From Eilatimonas milleporae (GTDB lineage: Bacteria; Pseudomonadota; Alphaproteobacteria; Sphingomonadales; Kordiimonadaceae): DNA of 64,000 bases. Below the pieces are notes generated by a model, which made no database searches, was not told where the DNA came from, and was given only the letters and a program-made list of their open reading frames with translations. Each line of letters starts with the position of its first letter. Position 1 is the stretch's first letter. A program made the translations under genes and the position numbers. The stretch covers positions 217,549-281,548 of the forward strand of contig NZ_REFR01000015.1 in the NCBI RefSeq assembly GCF_003688555.1, written 5' to 3'. Positions 1-8,525 of this stretch are shown here, piece after piece.

Positions 1-1
1 T

Positions 2-130
2 GAGCCCGCCAAGCTGATCGCGCCCATGCTGGCGCGGTTCATGGCGACAGATCGGGGCTTTGCGAAGCTGCGAAAGGAGAAGAAGCGGCCTTCTTCGCCT
101 CCACCCGCGCCAGGCTCAGGAAACGCCTGA
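2..130 (+). CDS. C-terminal fragment of an unrecognised protein (enters from left edge)
   Basis: An open frame runs in from the window edge and stops at 128-130 after 42 codons. The first 20 codons end almost only in G or C, which looks coding. The tail becomes Lys/Pro/Ser-rich. It overlaps the 3' end of the convergent LysR gene by about 90 bp, so one of the two ends may be an extension rather than real coding. I do not recognise the family from this short piece. Sequence left of the window would settle it. Confidence 0.3.
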   Translation, partial: EPAKLIAPMLARFMATDRGFAKLRKEKKRPSSPPPAPGSGNA

Positions 131-983
131 GCGCGGGATTATCGTTCTCTGCACGCCAAGCTAAGGAGAACGGAATCCTCTCGTCTTCGGCCCCGATCGG
201 AATGAAAGCGACGTTCGGGTATTGAACCCCACGCCAATGGTCTGCGACGAGACTGACACCCAATCCGAGCCCGACAAGGGTCATGATGCCTTCTCGACCC
301 AAGCGATGGCGACGCACGGTCGCTGCGCGGCCGAGGTCGCTCACCCTACGGATGATGTAGTCATGGATCTCTGGACCGGGTTCCCGCGCGCTGACAACGA
401 ATGTGGCTTGCGCGACGTCCTCCCACTCGAGATGTTCACGAGAAGCAAGCGGTCCGTCTGCTTGCACGGCAAGAAAGAGGCCCTCTTCGTCGACCGTGAG
501 CCCGTCGCCAACAGTGTTGTCAGGCTCGCCAGCTGCGTAGACGGCGTCGATGCGCCGGTGGTTCAGCAGAGTCAGGAGTTCACTTCGATCGGACTCGATC
601 AAGCATAAATCGACGTCGTCATGCGCCGCCAGGAAGCTCTCGAACACGCCTCTCAACGCCCCGCGCGACAGCGATGCGATAAGCCCGATCCTGAGATGTC
701 CATTACCTGCCACGCCTGCCGACCTCGCGGTATCCACCGCAGCATCGAGATCGTCGAGAAGCGCGCGCGTTCGTGATGCAAAGCACGATCCAGCTGCCGT
801 CAATCTTGCGCCGCTTGGCCGTCGCTCGAACAAAGATACGCCGAGCAGATCTTCAAGTCTCTGCACCCGCCTGCTTACGGCGGATTGGCCAATACTGAGG
901 CGCGCGCTCGCCTTTCGAAAGCTCCCCGTCTCGGCGACAGCGAGGAAGCTCACCAGTTGAAGTGTCTCAATATGCTCGGCCAT
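39..983 (-). CDS. LysR-family transcriptional regulator
   Basis: This 314-aa protein has the normal LysR length. Residues about 8-66 are the winged helix-turn-helix, including GSFRKASARL and SAVSRRVQRLE, followed by a linker helix. Residues about 95-300 are the effector-binding domain. LysR proteins bind DNA as tetramers and answer to a small-molecule co-inducer; the ligand here is unknown. The ATG start at 983 is the only one before the HTH. The last 18 residues (KKAASSPFAAS...) look like an overrun tail and overlap a possible convergent gene. Its likely targets are the neighbouring oxidoreductase genes, but these lie upstream on the same strand rather than divergently, so the link is only inferred. 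Confidence 0.9.
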   Translation of the reverse strand: MAEHIETLQLVSFLAVAETGSFRKASARLSIGQSAVSRRVQRLEDLLGVSLFERRPSGARLTAAGSCFASRTRALLDDLDAAVDTARSAGVAGNGHLRIGLIASLSRGALRGVFESFLAAHDDVDLCLIESDRSELLTLLNHRRIDAVYAAGEPDNTVGDGLTVDEEGLFLAVQADGPLASREHLEWEDVAQATFVVSAREPGPEIHDYIIRRVSDLGRAATVRRHRLGREGIMTLVGLGLGVSLVADHWRGVQYPNVAFIPIGAEDERIPFSLAWRAENDNPALRRFLSLARVEAKKAASSPFAASQSPDLSP

Positions 984-1040
984 GCGTACGGCCCAATCGA
1001 GTAGGGGGGCTTGTTGAAGCGCCGCTGATAAGGCTTCGGT

Positions 1041-1673
1041 TCACGACGGAGCACCGTTTCGAGCAAGGTTCTCCAGCTTGCTTTTCGCTTCATCTGTAGA
1101 CATTCGCTTGGCATAAAGCGGGCCGCCGCTTTCGAAGATCCATCCTGCTGCCAGCGGTCCGGCGTCGACAGGCGCGAATTTCGCCGCCTCGATCAAAGAA
1201 GCAGCAGTAGATTTCGCATCGGCGCTGTCACCGGCAAAGTAGATGGCAAGGGAAGCGTTGGTGTCCCCGTTGGCGCGCGCTTCGATCTCTTCGGCGAACA
1301 TCATGTTGAATGCTTTGACCACGGTAACGCCCGGCAAGCGCTGCGCCAGCGCCTCGCTTTGTGACACACCGCCCAGATCAATCTCCCCATCGCGCTGCGG
1401 GTAATAGTTCGAGGCGGAGATAAGGGCTTTGCCTGCCAGCCGATCGGCTGGCAGATCGAGCGAAGCCGCAAAGGGAACCGCCTCAAGCACGATCTGGCCG
1501 AAATCCATGGCTTCATTGGCCGATCCAGCGCGCGCCTTGCTCCCCGCTGCTGTGACGAGCGTCCGTAGTTGATCGGGGCGTCGAGATGAAAACATCACGT
1601 CGTGTCCCGCATTTGCCCAGAGACGCCCGAGCGGTCCTCCGATGGCGCCGCTGCCTACGATCCCTATACGCAT
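1041..1673 (-). CDS. NADP-binding oxidoreductase, F420-reductase-like (COG2085 type)
   Basis: This 210-aa protein opens with a Rossmann nucleotide-binding motif, GIVGSGAIGGPLG (residues 4-16), and continues with SSRRPDQL, the usual position for NADP ribose-phosphate contacts. The stretch VVKAFNMM near residue 110 is typical of the F420-dependent NADP reductase-like family. Members without F420 genes nearby generally act as NADPH-dependent reductases of unknown substrate. No F420 biosynthesis gene is visible here. An AGGGAG ribosome site lies upstream of the ATG at 1673. It sits in a same-strand run of redox genes. Confidence 0.8.
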   Translation of the reverse strand: MRIGIVGSGAIGGPLGRLWANAGHDVMFSSRRPDQLRTLVTAAGSKARAGSANEAMDFGQIVLEAVPFAASLDLPADRLAGKALISASNYYPQRDGEIDLGGVSQSEALAQRLPGVTVVKAFNMMFAEEIEARANGDTNASLAIYFAGDSADAKSTAASLIEAAKFAPVDAGPLAAGWIFESGGPLYAKRMSTDEAKSKLENLARNGAPS

Positions 1674-1739
1674 AAACCTACTCCCTTATCTCTGCTTCCT
1701 CGAAAAAACCTCCAAGCAACCAATCGCTATGGCTCCGTT

Positions 1740-2630
1740 CTAGAAGGCGTGGAAATGTGCGGCGTTATCGAGCGCGAATTTGGCGAAGCTGGTCGGACGA
1801 CGACCGAACGCCGTTTCAAACTGGTCGGCGTGAACAGAGGCGAAAGCACCCTCAGCGCCGGCGGCATAGACACCTCCGATTTCAACCGGTGTCCCGACAG
1901 CCTTCGAATGCTTTTCAAACGCCGCCGGATCCTTGTTCCATTGGAACGCCCGGCCGGTGGCGAGGCTGATCCGGGCACGCATGTCTTCGCCGGTTAGCGC
2001 CTCTGGACCGGTGACACAGATTGGTTCATCCGGAAGCTCAGCTTTCGGACGTAACAACAAGTCCGCCGCGGCGAACGCGATATCGCGCGCGTCGACCATC
2101 GCCATGCGTCCGTCTCCGGAGGGCAGATAGAACGTGTCGTCTCCACGCTGATAAAGCCCGGGAACGATCATGAAATGCTGCATGAAGATCGTCGGGCGTA
2201 GGATAGCCTGCTCCACGTCCATGGCACGCAGCATCTCTTCCCCCGCCCAGTGCGCCGCTGGCGGCGTGCCTTCAACGGACCCCTCCGAGGTCGGACGAGC
2301 CGCGTCGTTGCTGATTTTCACGATGCGTTTCAAACCGCGCGCCGCGCTGAGGACAGCTTCCTGCCACGCAACCATGTCGCCCACCATGGGCGTGATCATG
2401 CACATGCGATCGACGCCATCGCCAAAGACTTCGGCAAGATCCGCTGCATCGGTCGTGAACCGCACTGGATGCACGATCGCGGGATCGATCGCCGTCAGCA
2501 GCTGGGCCGAGGGGCTATCGGGATCGCGTGTCGCGACCCGGATTTCGCCGACACGCGGATCGATCGACAGGAGGTGAACGAGTTCGCGTCCGATGTTACC
2601 GGTCGCGCCTGTGACAAGGGTGGTCGGCAT
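1740..2630 (-). CDS. NmrA/atypical SDR NAD(P)-binding protein
   Basis: This 296-aa protein carries the atypical SDR nucleotide motif GATGNIGREL at residues 8-17. It lacks the classical YxxxK catalytic pair at the expected place, which is usual for NmrA-like and NAD(P)H-quinone-reductase-like (YtfG type) members. The family binds NAD(P) and either senses redox state or reduces quinone-like substrates. An AAAGGA ribosome site precedes the ATG at 2630. Its neighbours are other oxidoreductases on the same strand. A 187-bp gap separates it from the NTF2-like gene upstream, so it may have its own promoter. Confidence 0.8.
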   Translation of the reverse strand: MPTTLVTGATGNIGRELVHLLSIDPRVGEIRVATRDPDSPSAQLLTAIDPAIVHPVRFTTDAADLAEVFGDGVDRMCMITPMVGDMVAWQEAVLSAARGLKRIVKISNDAARPTSEGSVEGTPPAAHWAGEEMLRAMDVEQAILRPTIFMQHFMIVPGLYQRGDDTFYLPSGDGRMAMVDARDIAFAAADLLLRPKAELPDEPICVTGPEALTGEDMRARISLATGRAFQWNKDPAAFEKHSKAVGTPVEIGGVYAAGAEGAFASVHADQFETAFGRRPTSFAKFALDNAAHFHAF

Positions 2631-2817
2631 GGGGCTATCCTTTTTGAACTTCAGTTAAACGATCTGCACACCCCGATCGGAGACTATTTTTACTTTCGCC
2701 TGGTCGCTGATCGTCAAAGCGCTCAATTGAAACTAGCCGAGCACTTGCGCGGTAAAGAGTGACTCACCTTCTCTGGAGACACTGTTGAATCAACCGCATT
2801 GCGTCATTGCTGCGTCG

Positions 2818-3303
2818 TCAGAGCAAAATGAAATCGGCACCGTAGTACGTGATTTTCAGATCGCCGCCTGAGACCTTTAGACGCCAGGTCTCACGCAAGA
2901 GGCGATTGAATGGCCCGTCTTCGGTCATCGCCACATTGATTTCGCCAGGACCGCCCTGCCATTCACCAGTGTGGTGCAGGAGGAATTGAGCGTGAAAGCC
3001 CCCGGTCGCGTCTCCGGCGACTTCGATCCCGCTGATCTCGTGATACTCCCACGGACAATGGGCCAGCCAATCCGTATACCAAGCACGAAAGCCGTCATGG
3101 TCGCGTATCTGGACCGGCCCGAAGTCGAGGTGCATGTCCTCCGGGTCAAAATGCTGGAGGAACCAGTCGGCGGGCGCAAGATGACTGAAATGGGCGAAGA
3201 CGTCGAAGATCAATCGGCGAACATCATTGCTGTTCAGGAGAGCGACGTCGACCGGTTTATGGCGCAGCGCCTGCACTTCTTTTGGGGTGATGGCGTCTGC
3301 CAT
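2818..3303 (-). CDS. SnoaL/NTF2-like domain protein
   Basis: This 161-aa protein has the length and composition of the NTF2/SnoaL cone fold: an N-terminal helical part, then strands with WYTDWLAHCPWEYHEISGIEV and HTGEWQGG. The fold includes ring cyclases, isomerases and ester hydrolases, and the substrate cannot be told from sequence. I set the start at 3303: the codons before it overlap the SDR stop, and GAGGAG sits seven bases upstream of this ATG. It lies directly behind the SDR and ALDH genes, so it is probably the third gene of one operon acting on the same pathway. Confidence 0.75.
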   Translation of the reverse strand: MADAITPKEVQALRHKPVDVALLNSNDVRRLIFDVFAHFSHLAPADWFLQHFDPEDMHLDFGPVQIRDHDGFRAWYTDWLAHCPWEYHEISGIEVAGDATGGFHAQFLLHHTGEWQGGPGEINVAMTEDGPFNRLLRETWRLKVSGGDLKITYYGADFILL

Positions 3304-3304
3304 G

Positions 3305-4066
3305 TCAAAGCTCCTCATTCGTTGGACGGACGATCATTTCGCTGACCGCGACGTTCGGCGGTCGCGTCACCGCGAAGAGAACCGCTTCGGCGATATCCTC
3401 CGGTTCAAGAGGCGTGACAGATTCCATCCACCGACCAATGTCCTCGCGGATGACGTCGTCTTCGATCTGCTGGGCAAGCTCGGACTTTACGATGCCTGGC
3501 ATGATTTCAGTTGTGCGCACGCCAGTGCCGATCAGTTCCTTGCGCAGCGTTTCTGTAAAGGCAGCGACGGCAAACTTGGTCGCTGAATAAACGGCGAAGT
3601 TCGACGAGGTGTGCCGCGCCGCGAGCGATGACACATTAACGACATGGCCTGTTTTGCGATCGACCATATGTTCTGCGGCCTTTTGCGTCAGTTGCATAAG
3701 CCCCATCAGATTGATTTCGACCATGCGCCGCCATTGATCCGTGTTGGTCCCAAGAACCGGCGCAACCAGCATGACCCCAGCAATGTTAGCGAGGATATCA
3801 ACCGATCCGAGCGCGGTCTTGGCGTCGGCAAACGCCCTTTCGACGCCCGCATTGGTCGCAACATCGGCGGACAGCGCCACCGCCGCATCAGAGCGTTTCG
3901 TCTCCTGATTGAGGTCTTCAGCAAGTGAAGCGAGGCGGTCGGCCCGGCGGGCGACAAGAGCCACCCGCGCGCCGGCACTTGCCAGAGCGCGGGCTGTCGC
4001 GGCGCCGATACCAGAAGAGGCTCCCGTCACAATCGCGGTTTTGTTCTCAAGCGAAATATCAGTCAT
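3305..4066 (-). CDS. Short-chain dehydrogenase/reductase (classical SDR)
   Basis: This is a 253-aa classical SDR. The cofactor motif TGASSGIG is at residues 14-21, NIAG at 94-97, the catalytic Ser at 146/147, and Tyr160-xxx-Lys164. Arg/Arg-Arg after the second strand (ARRADRL) suggests NADP preference. It would oxidise an alcohol or reduce a carbonyl. The start codon overlaps the upstream ALDH stop (TAATG), and AAGGGAGGTG lies just ahead, so translation of the two genes is probably coupled. Alcohol to aldehyde to acid is the natural reading of an SDR next to an ALDH. Confidence 0.9.
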   Translation of the reverse strand: MTDISLENKTAIVTGASSGIGAATARALASAGARVALVARRADRLASLAEDLNQETKRSDAAVALSADVATNAGVERAFADAKTALGSVDILANIAGVMLVAPVLGTNTDQWRRMVEINLMGLMQLTQKAAEHMVDRKTGHVVNVSSLAARHTSSNFAVYSATKFAVAAFTETLRKELIGTGVRTTEIMPGIVKSELAQQIEDDVIREDIGRWMESVTPLEPEDIAEAVLFAVTRPPNVAVSEMIVRPTNEEL

Positions 4067-5502
4067 TATTCACCTCCCTTCGGCTCGAAGATGACGGCCT
4101 TGGTCTGGAGAAATTCCTCGTACCCCATAGGTCCCATGCATCGCCCGTAGCCGGTCATGCGATAGCCGCCGAAGGGCGCCGTGAGGTGGAAGGCGAACGC
4201 ATTGAGGCCGATCTGGCCGGTGCTCATCCGCTTGGCGACACTCAAGGCCCTGTCGTGGTCGTTCGAAAGAACCCCACCATGCAGTCCGTATTCAGAGTCG
4301 TTGGCGATACGCACGGCGTCATCGACGTCGTCATAGGGGATGACAACGAGCACTGGTCCGAAGATCTCTTCCCGTGCGATCCGCATGGAATTGTCGACAT
4401 TGTCGAAGACTGTCGGCTTGACGTAGTAGCCTTTTTCGAGGCCGTCCGGCGTCTCCGGCCCGCCGACGGCGAGCGTCGCGCCTTCCTTGATGCCGACCCG
4501 GATGTAGTCTGTGACGGTCTGTTTCTGCTTCGCTGAAACCACAGGACCGAGGTCCGTATCTGGATCTTCAGGATCGCCGATCTTCATGGCGTTTACATGG
4601 GCTACGAGCGCCTCGACGATCGCTTTGTGGCTGGAGCGCGGTACGAGGAGGCGGCTCCACGCGGCGCAGAGCTGACCGGAATTCGAAAAAATTGCGCCCG
4701 CGGCGACCTCGGCCGCCTTTCGCGGGTCGAAATCGTCCAAAACGATGCAAGCGGACTTTCCGCCAAGTTCGAGAACTGCCTTCTTGGGTCCCTTTGCGGC
4801 GGCCTCTGCGATCCTCCGCCCACCGCCAGTGGAGCCCGTGAACGAAACAAGATCAACCTCCGGATGCTCGATAATGGCTTGTCCGACCACCGACCCGGCG
4901 CCGGGGACGACATTGTAGACGCCCTTCGGCAGACCTGCTTCCTCCAATAGTTCTGCGAGGACGAGCACATCAACAGATGTCTGTGTCGCCGGCTTTTGCA
5001 CCACCGTGCAGCCAGCGAGCATCGCCGGCACGGCCTTATCGACCATCATGATGAGGGGGTTGTTCCAGGGTGTTATGGCGCCGACAACGCCGTAAGCTTC
5101 GCGAATAACAAGAGCGCCATTGATGGGTTGTTCGTGCTGATAGCTTTCAGCGAGATCCACAAAGGCTTCGGCGGCGTTGCCATTTTCATCGACGAGAAAG
5201 CTCCGGCAGATTTTAACCGGCGCACCCATTTCGCGCGTCACCGTCACCGTCAGGCGTTCGGCGTTTTCCCGGTAAAGGTCCACGAAGCGTCTCATGATCG
5301 CAACACGCTCGCCCATGGGGCGCGCCGCCCATGAAGCGAATGCGGCCCGGGCAGCGCACGCTGCTTTGTCGACGTCTGACGTGTCGCCCATCGCCACTCG
5401 GGCATAGATATCCTCTGTGGCAGGATTGATCAGATCGACTGTCTCCGACCCGGACGGTCGGACCCGTTCGCCGTCGATCCATAAGTAATCATAAGTCTCC
5501 AT
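4066..5502 (-). CDS. NAD(P)-dependent aldehyde dehydrogenase
   Basis: This 478-aa protein has the full ALDH superfamily layout. Oxyanion Asn147 sits in TPWNNP, Lys170 contacts the cofactor, FTGSTGGG is at 221-228, the general base Glu245 is in LELGGKS, and the nucleophile Cys279 is in SGQLCAA. It oxidises an aldehyde to the acid through a thioester. It is the first gene of the ALDH-SDR-NTF2 set and probably belongs to the aromatic or vanillin/benzaldehyde-like branch by general likeness, which is inference. The ATG at 5502 gives a normal N-terminus. Confidence 0.93.
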   Translation of the reverse strand: METYDYLWIDGERVRPSGSETVDLINPATEDIYARVAMGDTSDVDKAACAARAAFASWAARPMGERVAIMRRFVDLYRENAERLTVTVTREMGAPVKICRSFLVDENGNAAEAFVDLAESYQHEQPINGALVIREAYGVVGAITPWNNPLIMMVDKAVPAMLAGCTVVQKPATQTSVDVLVLAELLEEAGLPKGVYNVVPGAGSVVGQAIIEHPEVDLVSFTGSTGGGRRIAEAAAKGPKKAVLELGGKSACIVLDDFDPRKAAEVAAGAIFSNSGQLCAAWSRLLVPRSSHKAIVEALVAHVNAMKIGDPEDPDTDLGPVVSAKQKQTVTDYIRVGIKEGATLAVGGPETPDGLEKGYYVKPTVFDNVDNSMRIAREEIFGPVLVVIPYDDVDDAVRIANDSEYGLHGGVLSNDHDRALSVAKRMSTGQIGLNAFAFHLTAPFGGYRMTGYGRCMGPMGYEEFLQTKAVIFEPKGGE

Positions 5503-5706
5503 GCTTACTCTCCATTGTTAGGCGCACGCCGGTATGCGACAGGTTGCAGTGGTTCTGCGCTGACGTCTGGCAACTGACGACGCCAACAGCCGATTTCATG
5601 CTTCGAGGATAAGGAGCAGCCGGCGGGAGTGATTTCTGGAAACTGACGAGCGATGGCAGAATTTGAACATTCGGTCCGCGCGCTTGATTTGTACGGGCAT
5701 GACAAC

Positions 5707-5741
5707 AAAAAAAAGCCCGGCGCGTGCGATGACGCGCCGGG
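5707..5741 (-). terminator. Rho-independent terminator
   Basis: A perfect 10-bp stem (CCCGGCGCGT at 5716-5725 with ACGCGCCGGG at 5732-5741) and a 6-nt loop are followed, on the minus strand, by eight T residues. It sits just past the NTF2-like gene at 5793-6209 and ends that transcript before the ALDH operon. Confidence 0.9.
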
Positions 5742-5792
5742 TCCGACAAACGCTTTGGCCGCTGTTCCTGCCAAGGGGGGCAGAGGCAGGGT

Positions 5793-6209
5793 CTAGGTGC
5801 GGGCTCGGGGGTTCCCGGCGGCCAGTTCGCGCAGCGGATTATAGTATTCGATGAATTCTTTCATCTTGCCGTCAACGACGCGGATCACGTTGACATATTG
5901 CTGGTCGTAGGGCTTGCCTTCGTCCGTCGTCGAGGTGTTGCTCCACTGAATGAGCGCCCATTCCGGATCGGCCAGCGCGTCATACTTGAAGCCGACGACC
6001 TTCATGCTCTTGCGTGTTTTCCAGCCACCGATGAGCGCGCGCTCAATGATAGCGTCCCGGCCTTCGATCCGCTCGGGCGCGCCTTCGGCCGCATAGGGAT
6101 AAATGAAGACGCAGTCTTCCGCGAGGATGGCGCGGTGCCCATCGAAATCCTGCTCTTCGGTGTATTTGAGAAACTGCTCGACGACCGAGCGTGTGTCTGG
6201 AGGTGTCAT
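5793..6209 (-). CDS. SnoaL/NTF2-like polyketide-cyclase-type protein
   Basis: This 138-aa protein is typical SnoaL-like: an N-terminal helix (VVEQFLKYTEEQDFDG), then CVFIYPYA, ERIEGRDAI and the C-terminal strand pair ending KEFIEYYNP. No catalytic residues can be assigned. The open frame extends 53 codons further upstream, but that part does not look like protein. AAAGAGG five bases before the ATG at 6209 favours this start; an ATG at 6224 is the alternative. It follows the porin gene and ends at a strong terminator. It is the second of three NTF2-fold genes within 6 kb. Confidence 0.75.
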   Translation of the reverse strand: MTPPDTRSVVEQFLKYTEEQDFDGHRAILAEDCVFIYPYAAEGAPERIEGRDAIIERALIGGWKTRKSMKVVGFKYDALADPEWALIQWSNTSTTDEGKPYDQQYVNVIRVVDGKMKEFIEYYNPLRELAAGNPRART

Positions 6210-6374
6210 CTCAGCCTCTTTCATTTCACCTATCAACCGATGCTTCGGTTCGAGGAAGCATCGAGAACAGGCTGAGCGTAGCGAGCCGACTTCACCGGCG
6301 ATTTCACAATTCCAATGAGGTTTTGTGCGATCATGATTTTGGCAGACACAGCGCCCCGGGAGGATCACGCCATC

Positions 6375-7592
6375 TCAGAACGAGAGCCCCGTGCGAAGTC
6401 CGAAGATGAGTTCGTCGCCCCTATCATCCGACATCGCCATTTGGACGGTCGGGGTGAGCTCAAATCCTGGGATCACGTTCCATCGGTAAAAGGCTTCTGC
6501 GGTCAGCACGTCCTCTGCCGAAGCCGCTTCTCGGCTCCACGCGACGCCAATACCGACGCCGTCGGAGGCTCGCAGAAAAGGGTTATTGAAGACAAGCACA
6601 GCCGCCGCGTTCTGCTCGACAGGACTCAAATCCTCCTCGGCATATCCATAGCGCAGACCCACGGACCATTCTGGACGGAGCCGCAAGTCATAGGTGGCGA
6701 TCATCCCCCAGCCTTCCGGGCGCCCGGCCGCATCCGGCTGGCGATACACCGTTGCCTGGACATAGTGTGGCGGCGGCGGTGTCCCACTGTCGGGGCGCCA
6801 GGGTTCAGACATGAGGTAAATGGATCCGAGGACGTAAGGCCCATCAATGTCGAAATCGAAGCCGTTCACCTCCGGCGCGGCGTCGACCACCGCAGCGGTG
6901 ACGCCCCAATGACGATCTGCGGGTTGCCACCGCGCGTATAGCCCGACGGAATCGCCGGGCCATGGGGCGGTAGGCGCCAGAGACATCGCCGAAGACTGAA
7001 AGTTTCGAAACCGATTGGTCGTCAGTGGGCTGAATGAGAAGTTCGCCCGCAAAGCGAACTTGCCGAACGCCGTGATGAGCGCGTCGTCGAACAGGGCTTG
7101 CCGATAATACAACTGCCGAAGTCTGGTGAACTCTCCGGCCGAGTTGAGGGCGTTGGGTGAGAATGCCGGACCAAAAGCCGCGTTAAACGCTGTGCTTGCC
7201 GTCCCACCGATTTCGTGGCGGTTTTCGACATAGGCGATGACGGACCCCTGGTTCGGGGCGGCACGGTTGAAGATGTCCCACCGCACAGCCAGACCGGCGA
7301 GCCCTGCGCTAGACACCTCGCCCTCATCCACATCCGTGTAGATGCCCGCGAAGTGATTTCCCGCATAGCTGATGCCATAGTCTTGGCGAAGACGATCTCT
7401 TGCCGCCGGCAAGGTCTCAAAGACGGTGTCCAGCAAGCGGCCGGGCGCTGCGGGTCCATCCTGTTCCTCGATCAACTGCTCTGGATCAACGACGGAGTCC
7501 TGCGCCAAAGCGGCGGGGGCAAATGGAGCGATGGCGTAGAAAACGCATACGCTGGATACCTGCAAAAGTCGTTCTTGGCCTTGCAAAATCAT
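6375..7592 (-). CDS. OprB-like outer-membrane porin
   Basis: This 405-aa protein begins with a signal peptide (cleavage near Ala30, ALA-QDS) and ends with phenylalanine, as outer-membrane barrels do. The body alternates short aromatic strands such as GLYARWQPADRHWGVTAAV, SVGLRYGYAEE and GVGIGVAWSRE, the pattern of carbohydrate-selective OprB porins. It would let a small substrate cross the outer membrane. It lies between two NTF2-like genes on the same strand, suggesting uptake of the compound that the neighbouring oxidoreductases process. That link is inferred. Confidence 0.75.
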   Translation of the reverse strand: MILQGQERLLQVSSVCVFYAIAPFAPAALAQDSVVDPEQLIEEQDGPAAPGRLLDTVFETLPAARDRLRQDYGISYAGNHFAGIYTDVDEGEVSSAGLAGLAVRWDIFNRAAPNQGSVIAYVENRHEIGGTASTAFNAAFGPAFSPNALNSAGEFTRLRQLYYRQALFDDALITAFGKFALRANFSFSPLTTNRFRNFQSSAMSLAPTAPWPGDSVGLYARWQPADRHWGVTAAVVDAAPEVNGFDFDIDGPYVLGSIYLMSEPWRPDSGTPPPPHYVQATVYRQPDAAGRPEGWGMIATYDLRLRPEWSVGLRYGYAEEDLSPVEQNAAAVLVFNNPFLRASDGVGIGVAWSREAASAEDVLTAEAFYRWNVIPGFELTPTVQMAMSDDRGDELIFGLRTGLSF

Positions 7593-7693
7593 CCCCCGGA
7601 CTCACCTCAAATGGCCATGCCTTTTCTTGCACCTCCATCCGCGAAGCAGCACCCAGAGGACCGACGACGCTCAAAAGAAGCCTGAACAGCGGA

Positions 7694-8194
7694 TTACTCG
7701 CGCGCGGGTGAGGTCAGGACCCGCGCGTCAGAGAGCGCCCGATTGATCAGATATGTGTCAGCATACTGAACCAGCGTATCCAGCTTTCCGTCTGCATCGA
7801 CCGTCCAGACATGGATGAAGGGCGCCCGATGGATCGTGTCGGTATTGCGCGGTGTGAATACATAAGTACCGAAACTGAAGACCGACTGCTCGCTCGCCTC
7901 GACCTTTTCGATCTTGACCGCGATGTTATCGAACATCTCGAAATAGAATGGCGCTAACTGCTCTTCGACCTGAGCCCGCGTGGTCAATGTTTCACCGCCG
8001 AAGAAGCCCGGTGCATGGCGCCAGTCCAACTCGTCGGCGAGCATCGAGTAATCACGCGTCGCGTACCATTGCTCGACGGTCTCAATGCGTTCGTCGGCCG
8101 AAAGCTGTCGCTCTTGGACTATTGCAAGGGCTGGCGTTGCAAGGATGACGGCAGCGACACCCGATACAAGAGTTCTCTTCAATTCACTCTCCAT
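7694..8194 (-). CDS. Exported NTF2-like protein
   Basis: The protein is 166 aa if read from the ATG at 8194. That start gives a clean signal peptide (KRTLVSGVAAVILATPALA). The upstream 76 codons of open frame look non-coding. The mature part has the NTF2-fold pattern: ERIETVEQWYATRDYSMLADELDW, a central VEASEQSVFSFGTYVF and HVWTVDADGKL. It is therefore probably periplasmic. It is first in a same-strand group with the porin and a second NTF2-like gene, and divergent from the propeller-YCII gene. Confidence 0.7.
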   Translation of the reverse strand: MESELKRTLVSGVAAVILATPALAIVQERQLSADERIETVEQWYATRDYSMLADELDWRHAPGFFGGETLTTRAQVEEQLAPFYFEMFDNIAVKIEKVEASEQSVFSFGTYVFTPRNTDTIHRAPFIHVWTVDADGKLDTLVQYADTYLINRALSDARVLTSPARE

Positions 8195-8525
8195 AATCCG
8201 TGCGATTGACGCTGCAGTCGCTGACAGTAAAGACCGCCGTCTTCCGCCGGCTGCGCAACGAATGTACTGCTTGGCTGCGGTTGGGCATTTCAAGATGCTG
8301 ACGGGGTTTTTCGTAAATCGAACATCGGCGAGCGGATGGCTTGCAGTCGGGTTTCTCCGACCCGGCCCCAGCCAAGGGCTCATGGCGTCGGCACGCCTGT
8401 TTTCAGTATGTTTGAATTCCACAAAGCAAAGTCGCGAATTCGAAACGCCCCGCGACGAAAACTCTCTATTTCTCTGATCGTGCTTCGAATGGACTTAAGC
8501 CAACATCTGAACGCGCGGGGTAACG
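8195..8525. other. Divergent intergenic region (331 bp)
   Basis: It lies between two genes that point away from each other, so it should hold two promoters. I see no clear -35/-10 pair and no coding potential. GGGG ahead of the ATG at 8526 is the likely ribosome site for the rightward gene. Confidence 0.5.

Noticed and set aside
5505..5774. Leftward frames of 86-89 codons between the ALDH and NTF2-like genes
   Set aside because: They run through a perfect rho-independent terminator and have no recognisable sequence.
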